Shown one piece after another: positions 26,101 to 41,100 of a DNA stretch of 64,000 nucleotides. Location: assembly GCA_014549065.1 (NCBI GenBank), contig JACDOX010000115.1, positions 1,656,828 through 1,720,827 on the forward strand. Reading direction: 5' to 3'. Below the pieces are notes generated by a model. It was not told the origin of the DNA, made no database searches, and was given only the letters and a program-made list of their open reading frames with translations. The position numbers and the translations under genes were made by a program. Each line of letters opens with the position of its first letter. The first letter of the stretch is position 1. The DNA comes from Cardinalis cardinalis. Lineage: Eukaryota; Chordata; Aves; Passeriformes; Cardinalidae.

Positions 26101-29100
26101 ATACTACCTCCTTTACTCAAGGATATATTTAGAAATACTAGAAACAGTAACTCAGAGCACATATGTTCTACTTTTTATGACAGGATAGAGTGAGAGACAG
26201 AACGGAAATTAAAAGGAATAAACTGTAGTAGTGAAGTATGTATATAAAATTAAAAGTAGCTCATGTATTTGTAAGAAAATGGCCCATATCTCATGACCTG
26301 CTATTTAGTGATGAGAGAGCTTGGTGGTCAAATTCTATAACTCAGAACAGTAATAAGAATTTGGATTTGCCTATTTGGTTTTGGTTTGGTTTTTTTTTTT
26401 CCTGGTTTGGTACAGATACCTTGTTATGTTTATCCTTTTCAGTCAGAATTGTTCAACCTTGTTGAAAACGAATTTTTCATCATGTTATGCAGTGTCTCTT
26501 GAGTTGGGGTAGTTGAGGAATCAGGCACTGCTTTTCAAACTCCTACTCATAATGTTCTGTTGGTTCTAGCATTTTGTACTAATATTTTAGTTAAAGAAGA
26601 TTTGGAGCCACTCTGAGCCTCAACTACCCCCTTGCCAATTTTTTAATAAATATTTGTCTGTCTTTATTAGCTTGTCAAGCCAAAAATTAGTCTCTGTGAA
26701 CAGTTTTGGCTAAAAAACATAGTGGTTTTAAATCAATAAACCTGTTAAACAGAGGTTGACTGAAGGGAATGTACTGTAATACAGAAAGATTGTGAAGCCT
26801 CACTGCACAGTAATTACAAACCCAAGAGACTCACTTGGAAGATAACCTTTGAACATACACAACTGTGTTAGAGTAAGCAACTGTAATTACAATTTGCTTG
26901 TTGTGTTGTGACTATACAGGAATGCTACGTGAATAATCTCAAGAGAATAGCATTACTGTATTCAAATTCTTATTTCTTTTAGTATCAGTTTTAACATAAA
27001 TATATACTTATTTGGGGGTTTCAATATGTGCCCATTTGCCAAAAATTGCTCTCCCCTGCCCCTTCTCCAAAGAAATAGAGCTGGGTAGTACCTCTTGGCA
27101 AGTAATATCTGAAACCTTTGTATGTGGACAATGAAAACCATTAATTGTTGTCCTATTTTCTTATTTGAAGCTAATAAAATTTGTCATTGACATCTTGGTA
27201 ACTGACTCAGACCAATGCAGAGCAATGTTGAGCATCCTGCCCTCTGCTCTTGAAGATAATTGCAAAATTCAAATACTGACCTTATAGGTGAACTCAACTT
27301 TTTGTATTTACCCTTCAAAAGTATTTAAGAAAGAGATGCGTTGTTTTGGGAAAATAAATGTGTTCTCAGTTAAAAAAAAAAAAAGTTAAAATATAGAGTC
27401 CAGTGCTTTTGGACTCAATCCAAACTCCTCTTTAATAAAATGTTACAAGTGGCTAAAATGTTTGAATTAGGATGACTCAAAAGTACCTACATTTTTAAAT
27501 TCAAAAAAATCATCATACCAATTACTTATATTGACTATACTCCAAGCTTACACTAGCACTTAACAGCAAAGCTCAAAAGTAGCTTTTAGCATTGTTGAAT
27601 GTGCAATTTGAAGGATTTGGACTTAAGAACTGCCTATTTTGCTTTTAAATGGTACTGTAGTACATTTTTGTGTTCTTCCTATGATTCTGTTACTTAGTTT
27701 AACAAACTCTCACTTAAATTTCAGGCAGCTATTTTCAAATACATCACAAGCTTTTCTGCAGAATCAGAGAGTATACAACTTCTTCCAATCAATTTCATCA
27801 GAATCTTTGCACACTCACAGTAAGAAATATCCTAATACTGTTTTATATAATGAAAAGTCTATAAAAAGCTAATCTTGCTGCTGTGCCTAAGTACAGTTTT
27901 ACAATTTTTTGTTTGTGTGTTATATTCCACTGGTTGTATTTGAACTCCTGGTAAATGAATAGTTTCTTGAGCAGATACTCATACTTTTGACAATGGGAAC
28001 ATGCTATGTAGCATCAGCTTGTGTTCTTTTTGTTCTTTCTTTCATTCTTTCTTTCATTCTTCTCTGTAGCATCATGCTCTTCAAATAGGCTGTTATGAAT
28101 TGAATATGTTTGAGTAGGAGTATGTTTGGCATTTCTTCCTTTCACAAAATTTAAATTTTGGAACAAGTTTGAAGTGACTCAAAAAATCACATCTGCTTTT
28201 TGTTTGTTTNCTTTTGTAGATAAGAGTGTCTCTTGATACTTAAACTGAGTTTTGTTTTGAGTTCATAAATGATGGGATGTCCCTAATTTCAGAACATACA
28301 GAATTGTGTACAATCATTTATATTGCAGAGATTTCTTTGGCGGCCCTCTTAACCTACTTGTCTATTACAGTTTGTGTAACCAAAGCTTGGCTTCCCTGTA
28401 TGAATGCCTTAGGATGACGTGATCTTTATTTCCATTTAATCTTTCCTTATTTCAGTGCATGTTACACACCATGACAGTTGAGGCACTGACTGGGAGGCCA
28501 CTGCCTCAGAAGTTGCGAAAGATCTTAGTAGGGAATTGAATAGATTGGAGGTTCCAAACAGACAGCTCATATTTGTTTGGGAAAAAATAGAGGAATGACG
28601 GCTGACTTCAGTTTTAAATGCTGTGTGTGATCTGTGGCAGGTGTATTCTTTCCATGATGAGATAGAAGCACTNTGGTTAGGGTAGAAGCTGTAGGTCGTT
28701 TTGTAACATTTTTTAGTAACACTTAGTAACATTCTTACATGGCAGTTTTGTGAAAATGTTAAACTAATAACAGTCAAGGTAATTGTGGAACTGGCTGGAA
28801 TTTACTGCTGTAAAAATTGACAACTTTGTTGTACTGAAAGGCTGCGTGGGGAGGAAAGAGTTTCCAAAGTCCAGAAAGATTCATGTTAATGATGGCCACG
28901 CTGGACAGGGTGTGCATATTTTAGACTGTAGACTACATCTGGTTGGGAAGTACTTACAGATGCATTGTTATACGTGGTAGTAGTTTGAAATGGTTTCAGA
29001 AAAGAACCAGTGCCAAGTTCCCTCAAGACAGAGTTGACTGGGCAGAAATGATCTGCAGGGTGGGTAGATCAGAGGGAGAACAGACAAATGTCAATTCTGT

Positions 29101-32100
29101 CAGAAGTCTTACGGATAACAAAGTGATCTTCAATGTGAGATAATTTTTGTAGTAATAAATAATTGAGCACNTGAAAGTTCATGAGGATTTGTCAGATGTA
29201 GAATGTGTGACAGACAGGATGAGGANCTTAATTGTTTAGCAGAGTGGAGGAAAGACTCAAACGGAAAATTATTTAAGTCATCAAATACCAGAGTCCTAAA
29301 GTAAAGAGGATGATCTGTTCTCTCTGATGGATCAGACAGAAAGCACTAGGCTTAACTTCTTATGAGGAAGATTAGGACCAGGGGCAGGCAAGAACCTTGT
29401 GATTGCCAGACAAGTCCAGAGTAGTGAGGCAGGTCTGAGGTCACGGCAGAGAAACAAGTCAGTAGGTCAGGGTTAAGAACAAGATCAGCAAGATTCATGT
29501 CCAGGCACAGGTGTGTTGGCAGTGCACCCTAGGCAACGGCTTGAGCTCAAATGCAGCTCTCGAGCCAAAGGCTGGAGGCCCTGGCTGAGGCATCTTCCAG
29601 TTCTTTTCCCAGCAGTCACACCCCGAATTGCAAGCAGTGTACCAGATTGGATCTTCACTGTGGGCAGGTGAAGCCCTTGGGAGAGCAGGGAAGAGTTGCA
29701 AAGCCCATTGGCATGATTCAGGCCCTGACATTGAGTTAGATACTAAGAAAACATTTGATGAGGAGAATTACTGTGTTAGGAGTAATTAGCATAGGTGTTT
29801 TTCTTTTGAGAAGGGGGACTGGAAGACTTGTCCATGATAGCCTGCACCACAGTCGTATTTCCTGTGGTGCAGGCTAATAGAAGCTATACTAAGACAAAAG
29901 TACTCACCCCACCTGTTGCCAAAATTGCCCCAGTTAAGTGGCCCTTGAGGTTTTGGGTTTTTTTTATTGTTGGTTTCTGTGTTTTTCTAGGTTTCTTGTT
30001 TGGGATTCCTGTAATCCTGCACCTTGTTACTGCAAGTTAGTCATAGTTGCACGTTTTGCATGTGCTGACATTGTTGGGAAGGGAAGCATATATTTAAGAA
30101 AAAATGTCATCTAGTTCTCAAATAGAACATGCAGAATTAATTGACAGACAAAGCATTTGTGACTTAAATTGGTCTTCAGTTGCTATACAGAGTCAGCGAT
30201 AAAAATATCTTTTCACAGAAATACAAAGTTATTTAGCAAAACCTATGTGGAAGTCAATTCTGTGTTTGTGAAAAGTCTTCATACCTTAAATAATAGCGGN
30301 TTTCTCACACTGAATATTCAGTAAGCTTAATTATGCTGCTATGGTTCCATTAAGGAGGAAATCAATTAGCTCCCTCCTGATTCATAAACTCAGTTGTTTA
30401 GACAATTTTTCAGGTTGGAGTAGACTTTTGATCTCTGGGGATCTAGTATGTTCAATGCAGATGCTACTCAGAAATATCTTCTTATCAATGTTTCAAGCTC
30501 CTAAGCAGCAGCTTTCAGATACCTTTACCTGCACTAACTTGAAACTTTTTGAGAGAGGAAGAGTAGACACTTAGAGTTAGATTATTAAAGAAAGTAAGTC
30601 CTTTCTCAGAGCATGGAAGTGGTGTCTTGGCAACAAAACTGTTAATATTATTCTTACTTATTTTTCATCCTGTCTGGCATAAAAAGGCAAAAATGGTGTG
30701 TGAAGACTGTGCTAAGGGCAGTAGAAGACTTAAGCCCAGATTAGGTTGCTTTTGGCAGATTAATGATTTGACTGTGGAGGAGTGTAATATGTTGCAGAAG
30801 AATGCTAGTAATGATCGTTGCTCTCCTCCCATTTCCTGTTGTAACACAAAATGATAATAAATAAAAATCTGAAGTGCAGCATAGTAGGAATATCTCTAAT
30901 AATTATCACAATCACAGGCTTTTGAAATTGTACCTGTAGCATTACAATTATTTTCGACACGTTTTTTTTCAAAATAAAAGTGTCTCTTAAGAGCCTTTAC
31001 TCTTGGAGATGGCCTGCTTTGACAAAGGCAATATTTAAATTGCTGCCACATGCCAGCCAGTAAGTTCAGTCTTCCATTTCCCTAGCTTCCAGTTTAGTGC
31101 AAACATTCAGGAACTGTCCAGTTGTTCAAGATCTATAAAGTTACTACATGAACTTTATTCTCTGCAGGTAACTTACAACCCTCTTTGAAGACGGTTAAGA
31201 CAGCAGAACACTTCAAGGAGGACAGTTCAGAAGCTTCAAGTCAGGAGGAAGGTAGTTGTGTACTCAAAGGTGGTTCTTGGAGATATTTTACCACACTCAG
31301 TTCTGAAAATCATACATGTGACTGATTTCTCCATTGGTATAAAGGGGTACAAAAATTGAAATAAATCTGCTATGCAAATGTAGAATTTTTGTGTACTTAC
31401 AGCAGTTTCCTTAAGAGGTTGTTCTGTAACTCAAGAAGTGGCAGCATTCATAGACTGCTCAAAGGCGGAAGTTCACAGCTGTGTTGAACAACCAGGAATA
31501 TATATACCTCACAATTTACATTTACAAGATTATTTATAGACTTTCATGTCTTTACCTATTTATTCTTCAATTACCAGGGTTCAGAGTTAAGTGCAGTATT
31601 TCAAGGGTATTTCAGGAGTATTTCAAGACTGTTTTACATTAAATATGCCAAATTTGTCTAGCTTCTAATTTTACACAGAAAGGAAGTTCAAGTTTTCCTC
31701 TTCTTATTCTTNACCTATGCTGCTTTGATACTCTGGACGGTTACTAAGGTTGGGATTGTAGTGAGTATTGATTACAGTCTGAAAGCTTGTGTTTTTCAAA
31801 TGCCTCAAAAACAGTTCACACATGGAAGCAGCAGCCTGGTGACTGGTCAGTAGTTTCATTCTGAAAGGAACAGCAAGCCAGTTTTGCATTGTTTTTAGAA
31901 GGAAACAAGTACGAGCTCCTGGTAGGTGGAAAGAACGGGAAAGGGGACTGATGNGTGAACACAGACCACTGAACACTTATGCTGGCTTTCAAGTAATGAC
32001 AGCACTCTTGTCCTCTTTCACATTAATAATTCATAAGAAGTTTGCTGTTGAATTTCTGTGGATTCAGTAATCTTCATATGCAGTTTGAAGAGCTTTTACT

Positions 32101-35100
32101 TGTGAAAATAATCATTGCCATATTCTTAAGAGTTCAGAGCACACCAAGCAAATTTACAGTATATTACCCAAATAGTCTTTTATATACTGCTCTTAAAAAT
32201 ACATTAATCTCTTCATCTGGTGAAACTACAAATGCATTTCAGAACACCTTTTGTGCTGTTTTAGTGAAGTGTTTACCAGAAGTTTAAAAATAATTTTTTT
32301 TCCTTAATTTTTAAACTATTAGTTGAACTTAGGTGTAGCGTTGACAGGAGTTCAGGCAAAATCCTAAGTACCAAGAATACTAAGATCATCAATAGTTGGA
32401 ATTAAGGAAAGTTGCTTTTGTTAAAATGTTACAGTTACCTTAAAAAAAAGGGTAGACTATATCTCTAAAGTTCTCAGTTTTTCTTAGTAGACTCTTAGAA
32501 TGGTTTGGGTTGGAAACCTTGATGTTCCAAACCATCTGCCACAGGCAGGGAATCTTCAACCATACTAGGTTACTTGGAGCCCCACCCAGGCGGGCCTTGA
32601 GGCCGTATCTCTTTTTGCTAGGTGTAATTTGCAAAGTTTTACTTGCCTAGTGAATTTTCAGGTTCAGAATGCAATACTTTAGTGTAGGACTTGTATTCAT
32701 TTGCTAATCAGAATGTGTGACATAGTTTTGAGATTAATTTCAGTATTCAGAAGAAATAACAAAATGTTGTGTTTTTTTCTGACTCATTCCTTTCTTTTCT
32801 CTGTTCTTTCATACTGGGTAATACTAAGTCATGCATTCAGTGCTTAGAATTAAATATAGAGGTGAGCAAACATTGTCATAGTTCCTCTTTTTGTTTCATT
32901 CTTCTGTGAAATGGAAGGTAAAGAGTCTTGTTTATATAATCTATAGAAACTAATTTGTCTTCTATGCAACACCTGCTAATTTCAGCGCTGTAAATTAAGC
33001 TTGACCTGTTCAATGGAGATGTCTTCTGCTATGTGTCTGGTAGTGATGGAAAGATGAATTTGCTGGATTGATTTAAAAGATTAAATGGAATTTCTGTTGT
33101 AATTATGCTTTGGTTTTTTTTCCAGATGTAATGCAGCACACAGCAGTTCACAAGAAACATAATGGAAAAAGTCCTGTTGCCAAGTAAGTACTAGGGTGTA
33201 ATGTGACCATGTAACATGTCTGAACTTCCATTTGTTGGTGCTTTGAGAGTATGTGTCCTTCTAGATTAAAGCTTCTTTGTGGAGCTTTTGTTTGTTTGTG
33301 GTGGGCTGTTCTAGTCTTATTTTTATAATTTAGGACATTGTTATTAACTTCTAAACTATTAGAAAAGTAGTTGAGAAGAACCTATTTCTAAATCTGTAGG
33401 TCTAGGTCATTTGGATAGCTCTTCTTTCCCAAATGTTGTGGATNTTCACGATTTGAATTGATGTTTTGATTTGCATTTATAAGATATTACATGCCATAAT
33501 CTGTATGGTGTGTATCTTTCCTATGTGCACACACCCCCATGCTTGTACTGAAAATTTCCAGTGCTATTGATTTGAAGACTGGGTAACCTCAAAGAGGAGC
33601 TTATAGGAGAAGGCAGTCCATTCTTGCCCTTGCTTACTGGCAAATGCATGCACACCTCACTGGTTTGTGTCCATTGTAAGTGGAAGCAGTTTCTAACCAT
33701 ATTAAAGTAGTTTATAGATATGCCTTTAGATCCCTGAAGTACCTAATGTGAATTCACTCATTAATGTATTTTGATTAAAAACTTCAGGTATGTTTACACA
33801 TAGTTATGCATAATTCAACTCAATTAAGGGAAAGGAATGGATACAGAATTTACTGAGATTTACCATTTTGTTCAGTGTTGGATTTGTCTGTAAAAGGTAT
33901 TTATCTTGTGGTGAAAATTTACCTGGAATTCTAATAATTAGAATATAAACATAGCACAGAACAGTGTTGGTTAAGGTCCAGAGATCTTTACCAGACAAAA
34001 TCCTCATAAACTCACCACAAGGCAACTTAGTGCTTTTTGTCTGTTTTGGTTTTAAACTGTCCTACTTTCAGCTTACATTTCATCAAGAAGGAAGTGTAAA
34101 CTTGACAAAATCTTTGATTACAACGGTGGATATACAGTCTACTACAAAGTCATCAGATCAGGATGCAAATTTACTAGCTTATGGTTATTAATAAAGAAAT
34201 TATCTTTTTTTTATTCATTGTGTAATGAATTACAGTAAGGCTGATCGTAGTTTAGGATCTGTCTTTCAGGTAGGAAAGAGAGGGACAGATATTTCCACAA
34301 AGTTCTGAGAAAGAAACTTCTTTAGCTAACTATTATTTTCAGTTTATCTAAGAGGAGGAAATGTATTTACTCCTTGACTGCTAGAAGTCTGTTAGTCCTC
34401 TCCTGTTTGGTTTATGTGTCTGTCTCCTTAAAATCTATGCCTTTTGTTTATGAGTTTGTAAAGAAATGGCACTGAATGGAACTTTTCTGTTATAAATATG
34501 CATAAAGCTGTTTAGAGTCACAAGTAGTTCATCTCAGATAGCACTGGTACATTGTGCATCTGTCTGCCTCTTGTTTTCATTCAGTATTGCAGCCTTACTC
34601 TTAAAAAGTTGAAAAATTTACTGGTAGGAATGAGATCACACATAGAAAGCAAAAACTTTGGTAATCTTACAATTTCCATGAAATGACTGCAAATTTGGCA
34701 GTGAAATCATTTACCTCCACTTGGCAGAAGTTTCTAAAGTGACCTTGCTTCTGTCTTTGCAATCAGGGGTCTATGTCTGTCTTTTGGGACCTTGGGTTCT
34801 TGCCATTTTCTTAATTTTTTAAAAAATATTCTGCTGTGTATCTTTTAAGTAGTTTGAGCCCTTACTCTCAGAGATATTTGGTAGGTAGCTACTGGAACTT
34901 CAGCATGTCTTGTGCTTTCCAGTGAGCTGGATTTCTGCCATCATGGAACTGAGTAACATTTCATATTGCAGTAACTTTTGTGAAGCAGCTTGCCAGGAGC
35001 CCTGAATTAAAAGGCACTTTCAATTATCAGCATAAATATTTAGATAAGAATTTAAAAGTGTTAATTCCTTTTTTCTTTTTTTTCTTTTGCATCCAACCTA

Positions 35101-38100
35101 CAGTAAGGCATAATTTTGTTTGAGATACAAAAAGGTTATAGGTCCTTGTGCCTTACTGACTGTCAGAACCCTATTTTCCAGTAGCTTTAGTTGACCAGTG
35201 GTCTCAAGCCTAGTTCAATATTTCTTCTGACCAGTTGCTGTAGAGCAGGGCTTCAGTGGAAGGCACTATAAAGTCCAAAGTAAATGCCAAGTGTAACTCT
35301 TCTCTCCTAGCACTACTCAAAACTAGCATTCCTGGAGGTAAAAATGCAAAGCAAGATGACCATTTTGAAATTGAAACAAACACAACTGCAGTATGATCTG
35401 TAGTAACCGTGTGCTCCATTCTTCAAATATCTCATTAATTCTGAAACAGGGATTAAAAAGTAATTCCAGCTTTGTCATTAATGATAAGGAAGAAAGAAGA
35501 TGAATTCAGACTACATTTCTGTCTGGAAAATTGCCACATGTCTGGTATGAAAGTAGCAAAGCTTTTGTGTTTTAGAAATATCCAAGGAAACTGCCCCCAA
35601 TTACTGTTTTCTNCAAATTCTGTTGTTCTGAATTTTACATCAAATTATAGTAGACAAATGAAAAAGGAACTCCACAAGAACTGCTATAATTCACATCTTT
35701 TAAACCTCTTGAAAATTCCTAGGGTTTTCTGAAAGCAAAATTTCCCAACATGATGCAAAATATGTATGTTGGTAAGACAAGCCTGAAGGTTTGTTCACAT
35801 CAGCCTAACTTTTGGAGCTTTTTTCTTCTTTTCAGCAGCACTAGCAGTGCGAAATGTTCTTCACTGGATAGCCTTAACATTCAGCACTCAGAGCAGAATG
35901 GGGTAATGGACTGGAGGAGGAAAAGCTGTATTGTCCAGCAGCACCCAGAGCACTGTACGAACCTACTTGACCAGGTGTGTTGCTGTTTATTCTTTAAAAC
36001 CATATTCTGAGAAACCTGAGAGGACTGTCCACTCCACATGAAGAGATTTAACTTTAAAAGATGACAAGTGCTCCTAAAATTGTACAAAAAAGGTGGAAGT
36101 TGCTACTGACTTGCCTTGATTAGAAAAGCCTTCATAATTCCTTACCACGCTCTCAGAAAGCTGAATATTTNGTTTATGAATTTGTAAATAAAATTCCCCA
36201 GGAGAATGTAAGTAATCAGAAAAGTCTAATGTGAATTTCTGATCAGGCACTTTCCTGTTACGGTTGCATTGTCATCAGAGAGGATTCCAGAACGCTTGGG
36301 TAATTTCTGTTATTGCAAGGAACAAGCTAGAAACAGTATTAGTAGCTAAACTGTATTAATGCTACAGTAGGTACAATAGGTTAAACATATTCTTTCTATC
36401 TTACCTGCATTATTTAGGTAATAATCTTTGAAAAACGTTAATAGATAGATGCATATATACTTTTTCTGGGATTTGTGTCTCTTCAATGCTCAATCTCATT
36501 GTGAATATAGGTAAGCAGAATAATTATTTATAAATAAAATTATCTACTACTGAATTTGGGGGAAGGAAGCTTGCTCACTGCTTATATATGAAAAACACAG
36601 AATGTTAGAATTGTTTGATATTACTCTCATTTATGATTGGAATTTGGCTATTGATTGTTATGTGTGGAATAGCAAGCCAAACAAAAATAGTTTCCATTTT
36701 TCATAAAGCAGAGTAGTGAATTGAGGTTGGCTTCTAAACATGAAATGATAGGCTGCATCAAAGCTTGAAATACTGCAAGCTTGAAGCAAGAAAAAGGTTA
36801 ATTTACTAAAGCAAAGGAAAAGCTATTTAAAGGAAGTCCAAATGCAGTGATTTGGACAGAGATTATTTCAAAATTTTCATAAATTTTACTTCCTTGCCAA
36901 ATATGAGTTGTTAATAACAGTTATTGATAGCATACTTTAAAAATTGTGTAGGTCCAATGTTTTTTCTTATGTGCTAGAGTTTAGTTTAGCAGCTTAAGCT
37001 TGCAGTTTAAGGCTAGGTACCTGCTTGTCACTATGTAGAAATAATTTGTCATATGTATTTCCCATCCCCAACTATCAAATAATTCCATTTATATCAACTA
37101 ATTTTATAGCTCCTTAAGCTTGGTGATTGGCCTTTTTAGCAGGTATGTGATGAAACACATTTGTTTTTATCCTCTGGAGGGAGAACAGCATGCAACCAAT
37201 AATTTGATTGATATCTCTGGCATACTTGCAAGTAGTAATTTGCTGAATGTTTTGCTGATTCTTGTGTAAACACAAGACATGAAACATTATTTTACAGGCT
37301 CAGATGCACTGAACGAGTGGTTCTTTGGGTGGTTATAGCACCTGTGAGCCCGCTACTCTTGGACTTGTGGACCTGTCAGTCTAGAAGAGGTGTTGTCTTG
37401 GCTTTCATAATTGTCTGACTGGTGTCTTTCTATTTTCTGTCTAGCACACAGTGGAAAAACGAAGTCTGCCTACAGTAAGCAAGAAGAAAGGAAAGCCACA
37501 GCTGGAAAAGTAGGTTTCTAATGTAACTGGTAGTCCAGAAATGTAGTGTAATGCATTCACTCTGACAAACAGTGTCTGCAGTCAATCAGGTCCTTTCATT
37601 TGCTGTGCTGGCACAAGAGCTGGCATGGTGTGAGGCAAGGCTACATAAAAATCCTTATTTTGTATTCTGTAAAGAAGTAACTTGAAAAATAGAATTTTAA
37701 GTGAATGCATTCATTTCTCAAAATAGCGCTTGGCATATAATAAAAAGATGAAGGAGTGGAAGTATCTTCTTAACCATATTGCCTTTTCCCCTTTATATTT
37801 ATTTGAAACTCAAAAGATGTAAAGCTGTCCAGAATATACTGAAAATCAAATGAGAGTTGACAGCAATCTTTTAACATTATGAAGTGGGTGGTAACTGGCT
37901 GAAATGTCTTATTGAAGATAATTTACACATCAGAGGGCTTCAGAACTTCCTGCAGGCCCCACAGCTCCGCACTGTGAGAAGTGAGTGCACTTCCACCCAT
38001 ACCTACTACTCTGCCTACTTCTAAGTTTCCAGATGCTAGACTGGTGTAGGGCTGCATTACACACATCAGCTTTCAGAAATGACTTCACTGTTTGCTGCAC

Positions 38101-41100
38101 CTATTCATTTTTTGTATCTTTTCTTATATAGATCTTTATTTCATAGTGTTTGGTAATCCTGCTTGAAGCTTAGTTCCTGGTATATTGCACCAGCAGCCTC
38201 TATTTAATTGTTTATTTGTTGTTATATCTATTAAATATGCACTTCTGGCCTGGAGTCACTGCCTTTGTTTCCAGTGTTATTCCATGTTCATTCATGGTTG
38301 GTTATTTATACTCATGCATTTGCAAAAAAGCCATGAAATTATTTACACAGGGAGAAAGGAAAGAAAACTGACTGCAGGTTGACTAACAGGAGCAATGGAG
38401 TTCGAGTTGCAGCATCGCAGCACATCCGTACCGGGACAGCAAAAGGTAAGGTGCTTTTTCCAAAGCTGTTAGTAAGAAACAGAGCATGCAGCTGATTTAT
38501 TCAAGGTCTTCTGTAAAGGGGAAAGTGCAAGTCTGAGAAATGTTCTGGTGCAAGTTGGTATATTGGCAGTCTAATTTGTGCTTTGACTTGCTGTACAGAG
38601 CACACTAGACTCAGTCTTCTGTATCCAATTGCTTGGAGTGTGTCTCTTCGTGCATGGGTGGCAAAACACTTGGAAGTCTGCATAAGTCAGCTTATGGGGT
38701 GGAGTAATTGCAGAAAGAGCTACTGTTGGGCTACTTCCATATGAAATTCAGCAGTCTGAGTGTGTGGACATGGAGCATCATGCCATTAGTGTGCTCTTTG
38801 TAGCCTACTAGTTTCTTCATCTGTTGTGCAATGGCCCACAAGAAACCTGTCTAAAACCTGTGGTGTGAGCCATTGATGAACTGTAGTGTTTATACCAGGT
38901 GACCACTGAGCTACCACACAGAACTGTGTATGCTGCCCTAGCACGGTCATCAGTTTAGGGTAATCCTAAATGGAGTGTCTAGGCCAAGACTTGTGTACAT
39001 CAGTCAGTTGTAAGAAAAAATTATATTTGTGTTCCTTTAGTAAACTGAGTCTTCAAGCTTTATTACAAATTTCTGTAGTCTGTGCCACCTATTGACTCTG
39101 CCATCTTGATGTTTTCTAAATTCCCGCTATCAGTTGCGACCTTGCCTGTCTTACGTGTAGTTCTTGTGACAGAAGGTTGACAAAGAGTTTGCCTTTTTTT
39201 ACACCACCTAATTGGCCTAAGTGTTGAAAGGGCTCTTAAAAGTGCCTTGTTTTTCAGTTGCTTCTATTTGTGATACAATCTTGGTTAAGGTTTCATTCTT
39301 TCTTCTCACTGCTTCTCACCTTGGAGAATTTCAGCTGGATCCAGTTTGGAATTATTGCTGTGTTTTATGGGCAGGTGTTTTTACTTTCTACAAACAGCAT
39401 TTGAGTAAAACTTTTAAGAACTCACTGTTCACAAACTTAGCAAAACTAGAACAGTTTTGGACAGCTATAGTTAAGGACCATTAAGCAGAAAACATACTCT
39501 GCAGCACAGCTCTGCTGCATGCATTTCTGTTTGATTGCTGTTTTTGTTGTCAGGCAAAACGCACTGAGTTTTATGAACTGACAGTGACCTTAGGAGGTGA
39601 TGCAGTGGTGTGTAAGGGGAGACCTTATCACTCTCTATATTCACCTCAAAGGAAGCTGTAGGCAGGTGGGGATTGGTCTCTTCTCCTAGGCAAACAGCAA
39701 CAGGACAAGAGGACACAGACTTAAGCTGTGCCAAGGGGTAGTTTAGGCTAGACATTAGAAAAAAATTAATCGCAGAAAGAGTGACAGGTCATTGGAATGG
39801 GCTGCCTAAGGAAGTGGTGGAGTCACCATCCCTGGAGGTGTTTTGAAAAAGACTGGATATGTGGCACTTGGTACCATGGTCTAGGTGGTGTTAGGCATAG
39901 GTTGCACTTGAAGTCTCAGGATCTCAGAAGTCTTTTCCAACCTAGTTGATTGTCTGATTCTGCAAAGTTAGTAGGGAATGCTTTTCCATAGGAGTTCTGT
40001 TTGCTTACTACCCACCACTCTACAGATGTGAAACTGCCTCCTGTGAAACTATTGGCTGGTTCAGAAAGAAGCTGTAACCCACAGAGGCTGGAAGCCATTA
40101 AATCCTGCTCAGAGACGAGCTTTCAACCCACGTATAAACATCAAAACGTCTTTTGAGATACTTATTGGAGAAATAGTCAGTGGGGAAAAATAACAGTGTG
40201 AATCTCTGCCTAGGTTTATATATCCAGGCTTGGTTTGAAATGCCCTATTTTGAGTCTGTAATTCTTAACTGCATCATGTTTGCTTGCATTTTTTCTCCCT
40301 ATTCTGAGCTTGTCTGAAGCATTAGTTAGTTACAATAGTAACTTTTAAGACTGGATACTTTGTGATTAGCACTTTACACTCTGGCTACTAGTGATCCCAG
40401 ATTCACACTGAGGCTCCAGTTTATATTAGATGTTCAAAGTACTTGTTAAAATAATTTAAGCAATTATGGGTTTAATCCAGGAAATTATTTCAAGAATTGA
40501 AGCATTAAGGCAACTTTTTGGTGAGCCATCCCAACCTGTTAAACTTACAGTGGCAATGAAAAATGGGGTAAAATTATTTTATTTATAAATTAGTATAATA
40601 ATTATTGTTCTAATTTTTNTCCTGAGGTTTTGCTAACCTAGGTTTTGTGGGCTGGAGTTTCCAGCTTGTGTCTGTCATAGATTCTGAGAGAGGGTGCATT
40701 TGTCGTTCTGCTTCCCCTCTGAGGCTGTACTGGAAAGCCAAACCATAGTAGCTACCCAGCCTGAAAGTTGATATCCAGCAAAAGAGTGTCCTGTGATCCA
40801 TTCAGAATTTAGAAAACAGTTAACCACTTTTTCAGTTCACCTCTTTTTCTTTAAACAGGATTTGTTGATAGAGTTTGGTCAAAGCCTGTTCTAGAAGAGT
40901 GAGTTGTGAAGTGGTGCATTGTTTTGCCATGTCCTGCTGAGTTAGCTTCCTGCCTGTGCTGGTGTCACCGAGGAGCACTGCAGTTCTGCCAGTGGAAATG
41001 CTGGATCGCTGCTGTTGTACTGCAGTCCAGTATAAACATCACAGGAATCATTCAGGATCATCATTCTTTTCACTGCTTTGCATAAATACCAATTTTCAGT

